The notes under the pieces are model-generated. The model saw only the letters and a list, made by a program, of their open reading frames with translations, was not told the origin of the DNA and ran no database searches. A DNA stretch of 5,794 nt, taken from contig CANQWJ010000088.1 in the NCBI GenBank assembly GCA_947627525.1, positions 1 to 5,794 of the forward strand, given 5' to 3'. Both the position numbers and the translations under genes were made by a program. Positions 1 to 5,499 of the stretch are shown here, piece after piece; positions within the stretch are counted from its first letter, which is position 1; every line of letters starts with the position of its first letter. Origin of the DNA: an uncultured Bacilli bacterium (lineage in GTDB: Bacteria; Bacillota_I; Bacilli_A; RF39; UBA660).

Positions 1-40
1 AAACTTTATTGGAATATCGTTCTAAATCCTCATAACTCAT
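1..40 (-). CDS. 5' fragment of a T-box-controlled gene, identity not established
   Basis: Only the first 13 codons are in the window, reading MSYEDLERYSNKV from an ATG at 40-38 and running off the left edge. The start is supported by a GGAGG Shine-Dalgarno at 49-45, four bases upstream, and by its position just past the terminator of a T-box leader. Genes behind T-boxes are nearly always aminoacyl-tRNA synthetases, amino acid biosynthesis enzymes or amino acid transporters, so one of these is expected. The peptide is too short to identify. Threonyl-tRNA synthetase, in a form lacking the N-terminal TGS domain, is one guess: thrS lies near dnaI in Bacillus and ACU is among the possible specifier codons. 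Leucine, tyrosine or valine genes are not excluded. Confidence 0.7.
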   Translation of the reverse strand, partial: MSYEDLERYSNKV

Positions 41-50
41 ATTTCCTCCA

Positions 51-81
51 AAATAAAAACTCCTGTTAATCTAACAGGAGT
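51..81 (-). terminator. Intrinsic terminator (attenuator) of the T-box leader
   Basis: On the minus strand a perfect 10-bp stem, ACTCCTGTTA (81-72) with TAACAGGAGT (68-59), closes a three-base loop and is followed by TTTTTATTTT. It ends just before the Shine-Dalgarno of the gene at 40. Its 5' arm overlaps the antiterminator. Because no other terminator follows the RNB gene, it may also stop read-through transcripts from the dnaI unit. Confidence 0.9.
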
Positions 82-101
82 GCATAAACACGGTACCATC
101 C
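77..101 (-). promoter_or_regulatory. T-box antiterminator element
   Basis: The antiterminator folds in the classic way. GGA (101-99) pairs with UCC (79-77) below a seven-base bulge UGGUACC (98-92), which would bind the tRNA NCCA end. Above the bulge is a short hairpin, GUGU (91-88) with GCAC (83-80). The UCC strand is also part of the 5' arm of the terminator, so the two structures exclude each other, as the T-box mechanism requires. Confidence 0.8.
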
Positions 102-263
102 GGCATTTTACTTAATTAGTTTAACGGCATTACCCGGGAATCCTATTGAGGTCCTACTACAAGAAGAGTAACTTTTTAAGCGCATATTTGTTTCCACCAA
201 CCACAAACTCTCTATAAATATACTTAAAAAATCATATTTCTTGTCAATGTATTTGACAAATCT

Positions 264-291
264 ATATTATCATATTTTCTTTTTTTGTCAA
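264..291 (-). promoter_or_regulatory. Sigma-A-type promoter for the T-box transcript
   Basis: A perfect -35 TTGACA lies at 291-286. Sixteen bases on is TAATAT (269-264), preceded by TG at -15/-14 (an extended -10). GATAAT (271-266) is a closer match to the -10 consensus but at only 14 bp spacing. The start would fall near 260, upstream of the Stem I base helix at 244, as a complete T-box needs. A second TTGACA at 247-242 lies inside Stem I and would give a truncated leader, so it is not preferred. The -35 begins three bases past the stop codon of the RNB gene. Confidence 0.65.
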
Positions 292-293
292 TA

Positions 294-2210
294 TTAGTTT
301 TTCTTGATTTTAACGTATTGTCTTGTAAAATAATCAATGGTCTTTTTCTTTTCATTAATATGACGGCATCCTTTTTTGAGACGATCTTCAAAGTCATAAA
401 CCGTTTTATCATCAGGTGGCGTATTAAAATAAAACATATCCAAGGCTTCCGTTGCCAAACAATCAGCAAATCTTCTCAAAGGACTTGTAACATGACTATA
501 ATGGGGAATCCCAATACCCATATGACCAATACTAGAATCAGTTGTATAAAAAGCTATTGGATATGTATCACGTAGGATTTTAACAAAGACATCATAGTTT
601 TCTGTTGTTGGATTTTCTTGTAATTGACGATCAAAATAATCTATTTTTCGTAAATAATCACGACTCAATTCATGACCGCGATAAATGAAAGGATAACCCT
701 TTTTAGCCATATAATTAGCTACGGTAGAATTAGCAGCTAACATAGCATATTCAACAATCTTTTCACTATCACTAACAGATAAGGTCTTATTTTTAGAATT
801 AGTTACATCATGGCTTGCTAAACGATACTTTTCATCCATTACAACTTTTTTACTAAGAGCATCTATGACACCTTGAAGATTAATCATTGTCTTTTGTAAT
901 CTTTCATCATCAGTCCCTTCTTTTGATAATTCATTATAATGGTCATAAGTAAGTCCTTTATCAACTTTAATGATTGATTTTTTAAAACAACACTTTTCTA
1001 AAAGAATATCACCACTAGGTGTAATTTCCATATAATAACTAGTTCCTAAACGTCTTTTTCCTTCTAAAAGAGACATATAGTCCTTAGCATAACTTTCAGG
1101 ATACATGGAACTTGTCTTCTCTAGTGGCGCATAAATAGAAGTAGTTCTTCGTTCAGCTTCTTCATAAAGAATATTATTTTTACTCATGTACCCAAGAGGA
1201 TCAGCAATGTGTACTCCTAAATAATAATTACCATTCGGTAAGACATCAACTGATATTCCATCATCTATTTCTTCAGCTTCATCACCATCAATAGTTACAA
1301 TGTAATGATCCTTAACTAATTCTCTTTTGGCATATTCAGTACTTAAATATTGGGGATCAAATCTTCTTGTCTCTGATTCAACAGCTTCATTAAAATTAAT
1401 TGTTATATCTGTCTTATATGAAAGATGCTCTAAAGTTTCACCTATATTACTCTCTTCTAATTTTTCTAAAAGTTCATTTTTCCAAAAATATAATTTATTT
1501 TTTGCTTCAACACTCAAATTAGAACAATCATAATTATCGACAAAATCTTGAACCATCTTTAAAGCACGCGATTTTATGACATTAGAATAATCGATTTTAT
1601 CATCTTCTAACATACTTTCTAAAACCTGATCATAGAAGAATAAATCATCACTAATTTCTAGATTACTTTCAACATATTCTGTTAATGCTTCAATATATCT
1701 TTCTACTACTTCAATCATTAAACATTTTCCACTTTTATCATGTAAATTTATCAAGTGTGGATATTTTGATAAAGCATATTTGACAAAAAATAAACTTTTT
1801 TCTTCAAATAAGAGATAACGAATTAAGTTATAAGCATCACCATCATATTTATCAACATAATTATAAATTAATGATAAATTCATTCCTTCGATACTATCAA
1901 TAATATTTTTTAATTCCATAAAATTAGGATTATCTTTAGGAATATCTTTAGAGCGATTACTCAAAAGTTGATGAACAATGGGACGAAATTTAGAAATTTC
2001 ACGACTTATTAGTTTTTGACGATGAGCACTCAAATTAGGAATGATCTTATTAATAGCTTTAATATAACTAGAAAGATTACTAAAATCATCCTCAAAAGTG
2101 AACCTAGATAATTCCTTTCGCAACTCATTAATTAACGTAACAGCTTTTTTGTAATCGTCTTTTTCACTATGCAATATTTTTGTTATTCTACTTTCATAGT
2201 TACGACGCAT
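294..2210 (-). CDS. Divergent RNase II/RNase R (RNB) family exoribonuclease
   Basis: This 638-residue protein has a recognisable RNB catalytic domain from about residue 295 to 600. The metal-binding motif at 306-317 reads TIDGDEAEEIDD. Three of the four usual acidic residues are Asp (D308, D316, D317), and the second is Glu (E314), a variant I recall from cyanobacterial-type RNB enzymes. Other family landmarks are GVHIAD (332-337), TSIYAP with the likely RNA-stacking Tyr360, YRGHE (510-514) and HYSHVTSPLRRFAD (570-583). RNB enzymes degrade single-stranded RNA processively 3'-to-5', so that activity is inferred. The protein ends where an S1 domain would normally begin, and I see no cold-shock domain. 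Residues 1-290 are mostly helical-looking, acidic and unrecognised, with one weakly ankyrin-like stretch near 135-175. The ATG follows AGGGAG (2223-2218) by seven bases. It starts four bases past the dnaI stop, so translational coupling is likely. It is not a standard rnr gene. Confidence 0.88.
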   Translation of the reverse strand: MRRNYESRITKILHSEKDDYKKAVTLINELRKELSRFTFEDDFSNLSSYIKAINKIIPNLSAHRQKLISREISKFRPIVHQLLSNRSKDIPKDNPNFMELKNIIDSIEGMNLSLIYNYVDKYDGDAYNLIRYLLFEEKSLFFVKYALSKYPHLINLHDKSGKCLMIEVVERYIEALTEYVESNLEISDDLFFYDQVLESMLEDDKIDYSNVIKSRALKMVQDFVDNYDCSNLSVEAKNKLYFWKNELLEKLEESNIGETLEHLSYKTDITINFNEAVESETRRFDPQYLSTEYAKRELVKDHYIVTIDGDEAEEIDDGISVDVLPNGNYYLGVHIADPLGYMSKNNILYEEAERRTTSIYAPLEKTSSMYPESYAKDYMSLLEGKRRLGTSYYMEITPSGDILLEKCCFKKSIIKVDKGLTYDHYNELSKEGTDDERLQKTMINLQGVIDALSKKVVMDEKYRLASHDVTNSKNKTLSVSDSEKIVEYAMLAANSTVANYMAKKGYPFIYRGHELSRDYLRKIDYFDRQLQENPTTENYDVFVKILRDTYPIAFYTTDSSIGHMGIGIPHYSHVTSPLRRFADCLATEALDMFYFNTPPDDKTVYDFEDRLKKGCRHINEKKKTIDYFTRQYVKIKKN

Positions 2211-2214
2211 AATA

Positions 2215-3114
2215 TCACTCCCTAATATTTTTACTAGTTAATTCAACTGGTTCAGATAACTTTTTGATTCTTTCTATAACTCTTCTTGCATTAATCATAT
2301 CAATTGATGTTTTAGAAATGGTAAAATGCTTTTCTAGTTCCTCTAAACTTAAATTAGATGTAAAAAAAGTTGGTAAATTTTCATTCATACGATGATGAAG
2401 TAAAGGCTCTAGTACTTCATCACGACCCCACACTGTTAAATATTCCGCACCAATATCATCTAAAAGAAGAATTGGTGTTGTCTTTAAAGTTGCAAAGCGC
2501 TCACGGTAGTCTGAATCAAAAGATTCTTTTAAATTGCGAAGAAGTTCGGGAACATGGATAACAGTACTCTTAACTCCCTTTTTCGCAAATTCATTTAACA
2601 AAGCAGATAACAAATATGTTTTTCCTGTTCCAAAACTACCATATAAATAAATACCTTTATCTCTGTTATCCGTAAAATAATTGTGATAATAACTATTGAT
2701 TTTTTTTAATATTTCGACTCTATTTTTATCTTTTTTATAAACATCAGAAAGAGTTGCATTCTTTATTTCTTTTGATACATCAAATAGAACAACATTATCT
2801 TTATACTCTTCTTTTTTAGTATAATGACAGCCAACATAAGAGAAATTGATAGTATTATTATTTTTAAAAGGTGTTAAACAAAAACCTATAACAGCATTTT
2901 TACATTCAAAAAGGCCTTTACAATTTAAGCAATTATGTTTTTCATTACTACAATCTTGAAGTCTCGTTGTATATTTCATCAAAACGTCTTCACGCAAATC
3001 CAAATCACTAATTACTTTTTGAAAATCTTCATTTTTTAAGGCCTTAATAAATTCCTGTTTTAAGGAAGTTTCAAGTTTTTCTGTTGTTTTAAAAACACTA
3101 TCTGTCTTTATCAT
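2215..3114 (-). CDS. dnaI: Primosomal protein DnaI-like helicase loader, AAA+ ATPase
   Basis: DnaI loads the hexameric replicative helicase onto DNA during initiation and restart in Firmicutes. From the ATG at 3114 the product has 299 residues, close to the roughly 310 of Bacillus DnaI. The N-terminal part has a Cys-rich zinc-type segment (C55, C62, C65, C71, C79, C96, H97), matching the zinc-binding helicase-interaction domain of DnaI. The AAA+ part shows Walker A GSFGTGKT (159-166), Walker B ILLLDDIG (215-222), sensor-like TSN (252-254) and Arg residues in NARRVIERI that fit the arginine-finger region. A GTG at 3123 is in frame, but AGGTGA (3125-3120) overlaps it and stands five bases before the ATG at 3114, so I prefer the ATG. 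The gene has its own promoter and shares its transcript with the downstream RNB gene. No dnaB is adjacent, unlike in Bacillus. DnaC-type loaders share the ATPase core, but the zinc region favours DnaI. Confidence 0.92.
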   Translation of the reverse strand: MIKTDSVFKTTEKLETSLKQEFIKALKNEDFQKVISDLDLREDVLMKYTTRLQDCSNEKHNCLNCKGLFECKNAVIGFCLTPFKNNNTINFSYVGCHYTKKEEYKDNVVLFDVSKEIKNATLSDVYKKDKNRVEILKKINSYYHNYFTDNRDKGIYLYGSFGTGKTYLLSALLNEFAKKGVKSTVIHVPELLRNLKESFDSDYRERFATLKTTPILLLDDIGAEYLTVWGRDEVLEPLLHHRMNENLPTFFTSNLSLEELEKHFTISKTSIDMINARRVIERIKKLSEPVELTSKNIRE

Positions 3115-3131
3115 CACTATCACCTAATTAA

Positions 3132-3161
3132 ATTATAGCATTTATCAAACACCCCAAGCAA
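3132..3161 (-). promoter_or_regulatory. Extended -10 promoter of the dnaI-RNB unit
   Basis: On the minus strand TGCTATAAT (3140-3132) is a perfect extended -10. The -35 is weak: TTGCTT (3161-3156) at 18 bp spacing is the best candidate, which is tolerable with an extended -10. Transcription would begin near 3125, essentially at the Shine-Dalgarno, giving a leader of only about ten bases before the ATG at 3114. The promoter starts directly after the U-tract of the upstream terminator. Confidence 0.7.
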
Positions 3162-3162
3162 C

Positions 3163-3191
3163 AAAAAAAGCACATAACCTTCGTCATGCGC
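3163..3191 (-). terminator. Intrinsic terminator of the pilC-pilD unit
   Basis: On the minus strand GCGCATGAC (3191-3183) pairs with GTTATGTGC (3178-3170) as a 9-bp stem with two G-U pairs. A GAAG loop closes it and seven T residues follow (3169-3163). The TGA stop of the prepilin peptidase gene (3186-3184) lies inside the 5' arm, so the last sense codons are part of the hairpin. It separates the pilus genes from the dnaI unit. Confidence 0.9.
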
Positions 3192-3951
3192 AAAATTTTA
3201 ATAAAAAACTTAAATCTAATCTGAATAAAATAATGATTAGTGCCGCCAAAAGTAAAAATGGACCATAAGGAATGACACTATCCTTACTTTTAAAATAGAG
3301 AACTAAAGATAATGGTAAAGCAATAAAACTTGATAAAAAAATCGAAAATAATGATGACCATGGTCCAACAGCACAACCTATAAAAAACATCAATTTGATA
3401 TCACCACCACCAAGCGACTCTTTTTTAAATAAAGCATTACCTAAAAGCATTAGTAAATACATTACGATAAAGGCTCCTAGTCCATATCCAAAAAATAATA
3501 AAGCATCTTTAACACCATTACAAATAAAACGCAATAATAAGACAACAATGGAAAAGAACAATGTCACTTCATCTGGTATTACTAAATAATTGGTATCACT
3601 AACAATGACAATAACAAAGAATGATGAAGCAAGAATAGCTAAAGCAAATTCAAAACTAAAACCAAAAAGCCAGTATGATAAAGCAAACAGGATTCCTGTT
3701 GTAAGCTCAATTATAAAGTAAAAGGGAGCAATTTTAGCACCGCATTTACGACACTTACCACCTTGAATTAAATAGGAAAATAGTGGTATTAATTCATACC
3801 ATTTTAATTGATGCTTACACTTTGGACAAAAAGATCCTGGTCTCACTAAAGATAGTCCTTTTGGAATACGCCATCCAACAACATTGAAAAAGGACCCAAA
3901 GATAAGTCCAAAAACAAACATTACAAATGTTAAATAATATTTTATCTCCAC
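3184..3951 (-). CDS. pilD: Prepilin peptidase (type IV leader peptidase, GxGD aspartyl protease)
   Basis: This polytopic membrane enzyme cleaves the leader of type IV prepilins or pseudopilins at the cytoplasmic face, and bifunctional members also N-methylate the new end. The product has 255 residues, a normal length. After a first membrane segment (about 5-25) comes a cytoplasmic loop with two zinc-type CxxC pairs, CPKC (42-45) and CRKC (67-70), typical of the N-terminal domain of bifunctional enzymes. The catalytic aspartates are D119 in SDTNYLVIPD and D184 in GGGDIKL, followed by the family-typical IPYGPFL (227-233). About seven to eight hydrophobic segments are visible. The start is GTG at 3951, five bases after GGGGGAG (3963-3957). 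The next ATG, at codon 11, would remove part of the first membrane segment. It begins 11 bases after the pilC stop, in one transcript with it. Whether it serves a pilus, a secretion pseudopilus or competence cannot be told from this window. Confidence 0.95.
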   Translation of the reverse strand: MEIKYYLTFVMFVFGLIFGSFFNVVGWRIPKGLSLVRPGSFCPKCKHQLKWYELIPLFSYLIQGGKCRKCGAKIAPFYFIIELTTGILFALSYWLFGFSFEFALAILASSFFVIVIVSDTNYLVIPDEVTLFFSIVVLLLRFICNGVKDALLFFGYGLGAFIVMYLLMLLGNALFKKESLGGGDIKLMFFIGCAVGPWSSLFSIFLSSFIALPLSLVLYFKSKDSVIPYGPFLLLAALIIILFRLDLSFLLKFCA

Positions 3952-3962
3952 AAAAACTCCCC

Positions 3963-5393
3963 CTAAATTTGTCCATACAAATCAAACATAGGTAAAATAA
4001 TAGACATTAAGATAAATCCAACAGCGATCGCAAGGAAAATGATAACAACTGGTTCAATCAAACTCTTAATAACAGTAACAGAGTTATGATGCAAGTTTCC
4101 AAAGTGTTCAGAAACCTTTTGCATCATCAAAGCAAGTTGACCAGTTGACTCACCTGTTACAATCATCTCATAAGCAACTACTGGGAAAGCCCATTCACCT
4201 TTAAATGTTTCACTAAGTTTAGCTCCTTTACTAAGCCCAATCATCGTTCTTGACAAAATCTCACGATAAATTTCATTGTTCGTCAAATTAGACAATATCT
4301 CCATACTATCAGTTATGAAAACACCATGGTTTAATAGTGATGAAAAAGTACGAGTAATTGTTGAAACTTGACCATAGATGATAACTTTACCAAAAGCTGG
4401 GGCTTTCATCAATAAAATTTGAGCATTTTTTCTAAATCCTTTAATGTTTTTATATAGCCATCTAAATATGACAATGACAAGAACAACACCTAAAATAATG
4501 GCCCACCAATAACTCTGTAGGAAAGAACTTGCGGCAATAACAAATTTAGTAATACCTGGAAGTTCAGCACCTTGGCTTGAGAACATATCAATAAATTGTG
4601 GAACAACGAACATTACTAGGAAGAAAACAGCACCAACACAAAGCGTAAAAATAACAGCTGGGTAAATTAGAGCTGAAACCATTTCTTTTCGTGTTTTTTC
4701 AGTATCAGTAAAGTAATCAGCCATCTCATCAAGTGTTCCTGCTAAGTCACCTGTCATTTCACTAGTTTTTACCATGTTGATCAAAATACTTGGGAATGCT
4801 TCCCCTTGTTTTTCAAGAGCAGCCGAAAAAGGCTCTCCAATAACTAATTCATAAATAACACGGTCATATATACGTTTTAAACTAGCATTTGTTGTTTGTT
4901 TAGCTAAGATACGCATTGAATCAATCAAAGGAATTCCCGCTTTAATATAAGTAGATAATTGAATTAAAGCAAAAGACAAATCACCCGTTTTAATCTTGTT
5001 ACCACCAAAACTGATATCAATATCCCATTTATCTCTTGGTTTAATATCAAGTACTTCATAACCTTCATTAGATAAGAATACTCTAACACCCGTAATATCT
5101 TCAGAGTCAAAAATACCTTTGACTGTTTCACCCATCGCATTCTTAACTGTATATCTAAATGATTGTAATTTTCCCTCTTTATCATTATGTTCTTGTTTTT
5201 TAACTTTTTTAAATTCATCACTTTGTTCTTTAACTTTTTCCAATTCTTTAGTAAGTTCTTCACCCTCTAAACGATTGGGATCTATATTTAAATCTTTTTT
5301 AAAAATGAGAGTCTGTAAATAAGAAAGACCTTTTCCAGCATATTGTAAAATTGTTAATGGCATCTTTAAAACTTTGTTCATGGCACTATTCAT
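3963..5393 (-). CDS. pilC: Type IV pilus/type II secretion inner-membrane platform protein (PilC/GspF family)
   Basis: This protein forms the membrane platform that links the assembly ATPase to pilin or pseudopilin insertion. From the ATG at 5393 it has 476 residues. Residues 79-117 match the short N-terminal family domain (FRYTVKNAMGETVKG). Two T2SF domains follow at about 140-263 and 344-467. Each carries the repeated G-x2-(F/L)-S pattern ending in FP (186-201 and 390-404), then an acidic E-x-T/S-G segment. Membrane segments lie near 244-267, 295-313 and 446-467. Residues 1-77 are an extension absent from standard PilC: an amphipathic start followed by a Lys/Glu-rich probable coiled coil (about 44-75). 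An ATG at 5402 is in frame but abuts AGGAAGG (5409-5403). The ATG at 5393 has AGGA eight bases upstream and is preferred. It is followed closely by the prepilin peptidase gene. No assembly ATPase or pilin gene is adjacent in this window. ComGB is a related alternative. Confidence 0.93.
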   Translation of the reverse strand: MNSAMNKVLKMPLTILQYAGKGLSYLQTLIFKKDLNIDPNRLEGEELTKELEKVKEQSDEFKKVKKQEHNDKEGKLQSFRYTVKNAMGETVKGIFDSEDITGVRVFLSNEGYEVLDIKPRDKWDIDISFGGNKIKTGDLSFALIQLSTYIKAGIPLIDSMRILAKQTTNASLKRIYDRVIYELVIGEPFSAALEKQGEAFPSILINMVKTSEMTGDLAGTLDEMADYFTDTEKTRKEMVSALIYPAVIFTLCVGAVFFLVMFVVPQFIDMFSSQGAELPGITKFVIAASSFLQSYWWAIILGVVLVIVIFRWLYKNIKGFRKNAQILLMKAPAFGKVIIYGQVSTITRTFSSLLNHGVFITDSMEILSNLTNNEIYREILSRTMIGLSKGAKLSETFKGEWAFPVVAYEMIVTGESTGQLALMMQKVSEHFGNLHHNSVTVIKSLIEPVVIIFLAIAVGFILMSIILPMFDLYGQI

Positions 5394-5427
5394 TACGCTC
5401 ATCCTTCCTATTCTTAATCTAATTTAA

Positions 5428-5456
5428 ATTATAACACACCTTTTTGCAATTTTAAA
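5428..5456 (-). promoter_or_regulatory. Promoter of the pilC-pilD unit
   Basis: On the minus strand TGTTATAAT (5436-5428) is a perfect extended -10. TTTAAA (5456-5451), four of six to the -35 consensus, stands 17 bp upstream. Transcription would begin near 5421, leaving a leader of about 28 bases to the preferred ATG. The -35 hexamer is its own reverse complement and may also serve the divergent gene. Confidence 0.65.
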
Positions 5457-5480
5457 CATTTTTTTAGTAATTCATATAAT
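5451..5480 (+). promoter_or_regulatory. Promoter of the divergent YqfQ-like gene
   Basis: TATAAT at 5475-5480 is a perfect -10. The best -35 is TTTAAA (5451-5456) at 18 bp, the same palindromic hexamer used on the other strand. Transcription would start near 5487, at the beginning of the Shine-Dalgarno AAAGGAGG (5486-5493), giving a leader of roughly 13 bases. Confidence 0.6.
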
Positions 5481-5499
5481 AATGTAAAGGAGGAATAAA

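Larger units (their letters stand above)
51..259 (-). promoter_or_regulatory. T-box riboswitch leader
   Basis: This tRNA-sensing transcription attenuator lies upstream of the gene at the left edge. On the minus strand the T-box core reads GGAUGGUACCGUG (101-89), close to the family consensus AGGGUGGNACCGCG. A Stem I can be drawn. Its base helix is ACAAGAA (244-238) with UUCUUGU (165-159). Then comes an internal loop, AUAUGA (237-232) facing UUACUC (171-166), and an upper helix UUUUUUAAG (231-223) with CUUAAAAAG (180-172). The apical arm carries the family-typical AGAGAG (213-208) and GGUUGGUG, closed by UUUGU/ACAAA. The specifier should lie in the UUACUC strand: UAC, ACU and CUC are possible, and none is followed by the usual purine. 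The T-box base U in UGGU would pair with a tRNA whose discriminator is A, which fits Tyr, Thr, Leu or Val tRNAs. A short hairpin (154-150 with 143-137) may be a linker stem. Confidence 0.9.

Noticed and set aside
133..138. CCCGGG palindrome in the T-box linker as a separate regulatory site
   Set aside because: Six bases are too few to support a site, and it is better explained as part of the leader RNA between Stem I and the antiterminator.
242..247. Second TTGACA as an alternative promoter -35 for the T-box gene
   Set aside because: A transcript from it would start inside Stem I and lose the AUAUGA strand and base helix. Its best -10 (TATATT) is at 19 bp.
224..469. Open frame of 81 codons on the minus strand overlapping the end of the RNB gene
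   Set aside because: It lies mostly inside the well-supported RNB frame, runs into the T-box promoter and Stem I, and its product is a Lys/Ile-rich composition artefact.
285..575. Plus-strand open frame opposite the RNB gene
   Set aside because: It is antisense to conserved RNB motifs, with no Shine-Dalgarno or recognisable product.
3115..3123. GTG at 3123 as the dnaI start
   Set aside because: The Shine-Dalgarno AGGTGA overlaps this codon and is correctly spaced for the ATG at 3114.
2215..3191. Possible reading of TGA as tryptophan (Mycoplasma code)
   Set aside because: The dnaI and prepilin peptidase genes end in TGA at family-typical lengths, one TGA sits in a terminator, and Trp codons inside the genes are TGG.
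4964..5263. Minus-strand open frame of 99 codons inside pilC
   Set aside because: It is an out-of-frame shadow of the Lys/Glu-rich N-terminal region of PilC, with low-complexity Lys/Asn/Leu content.
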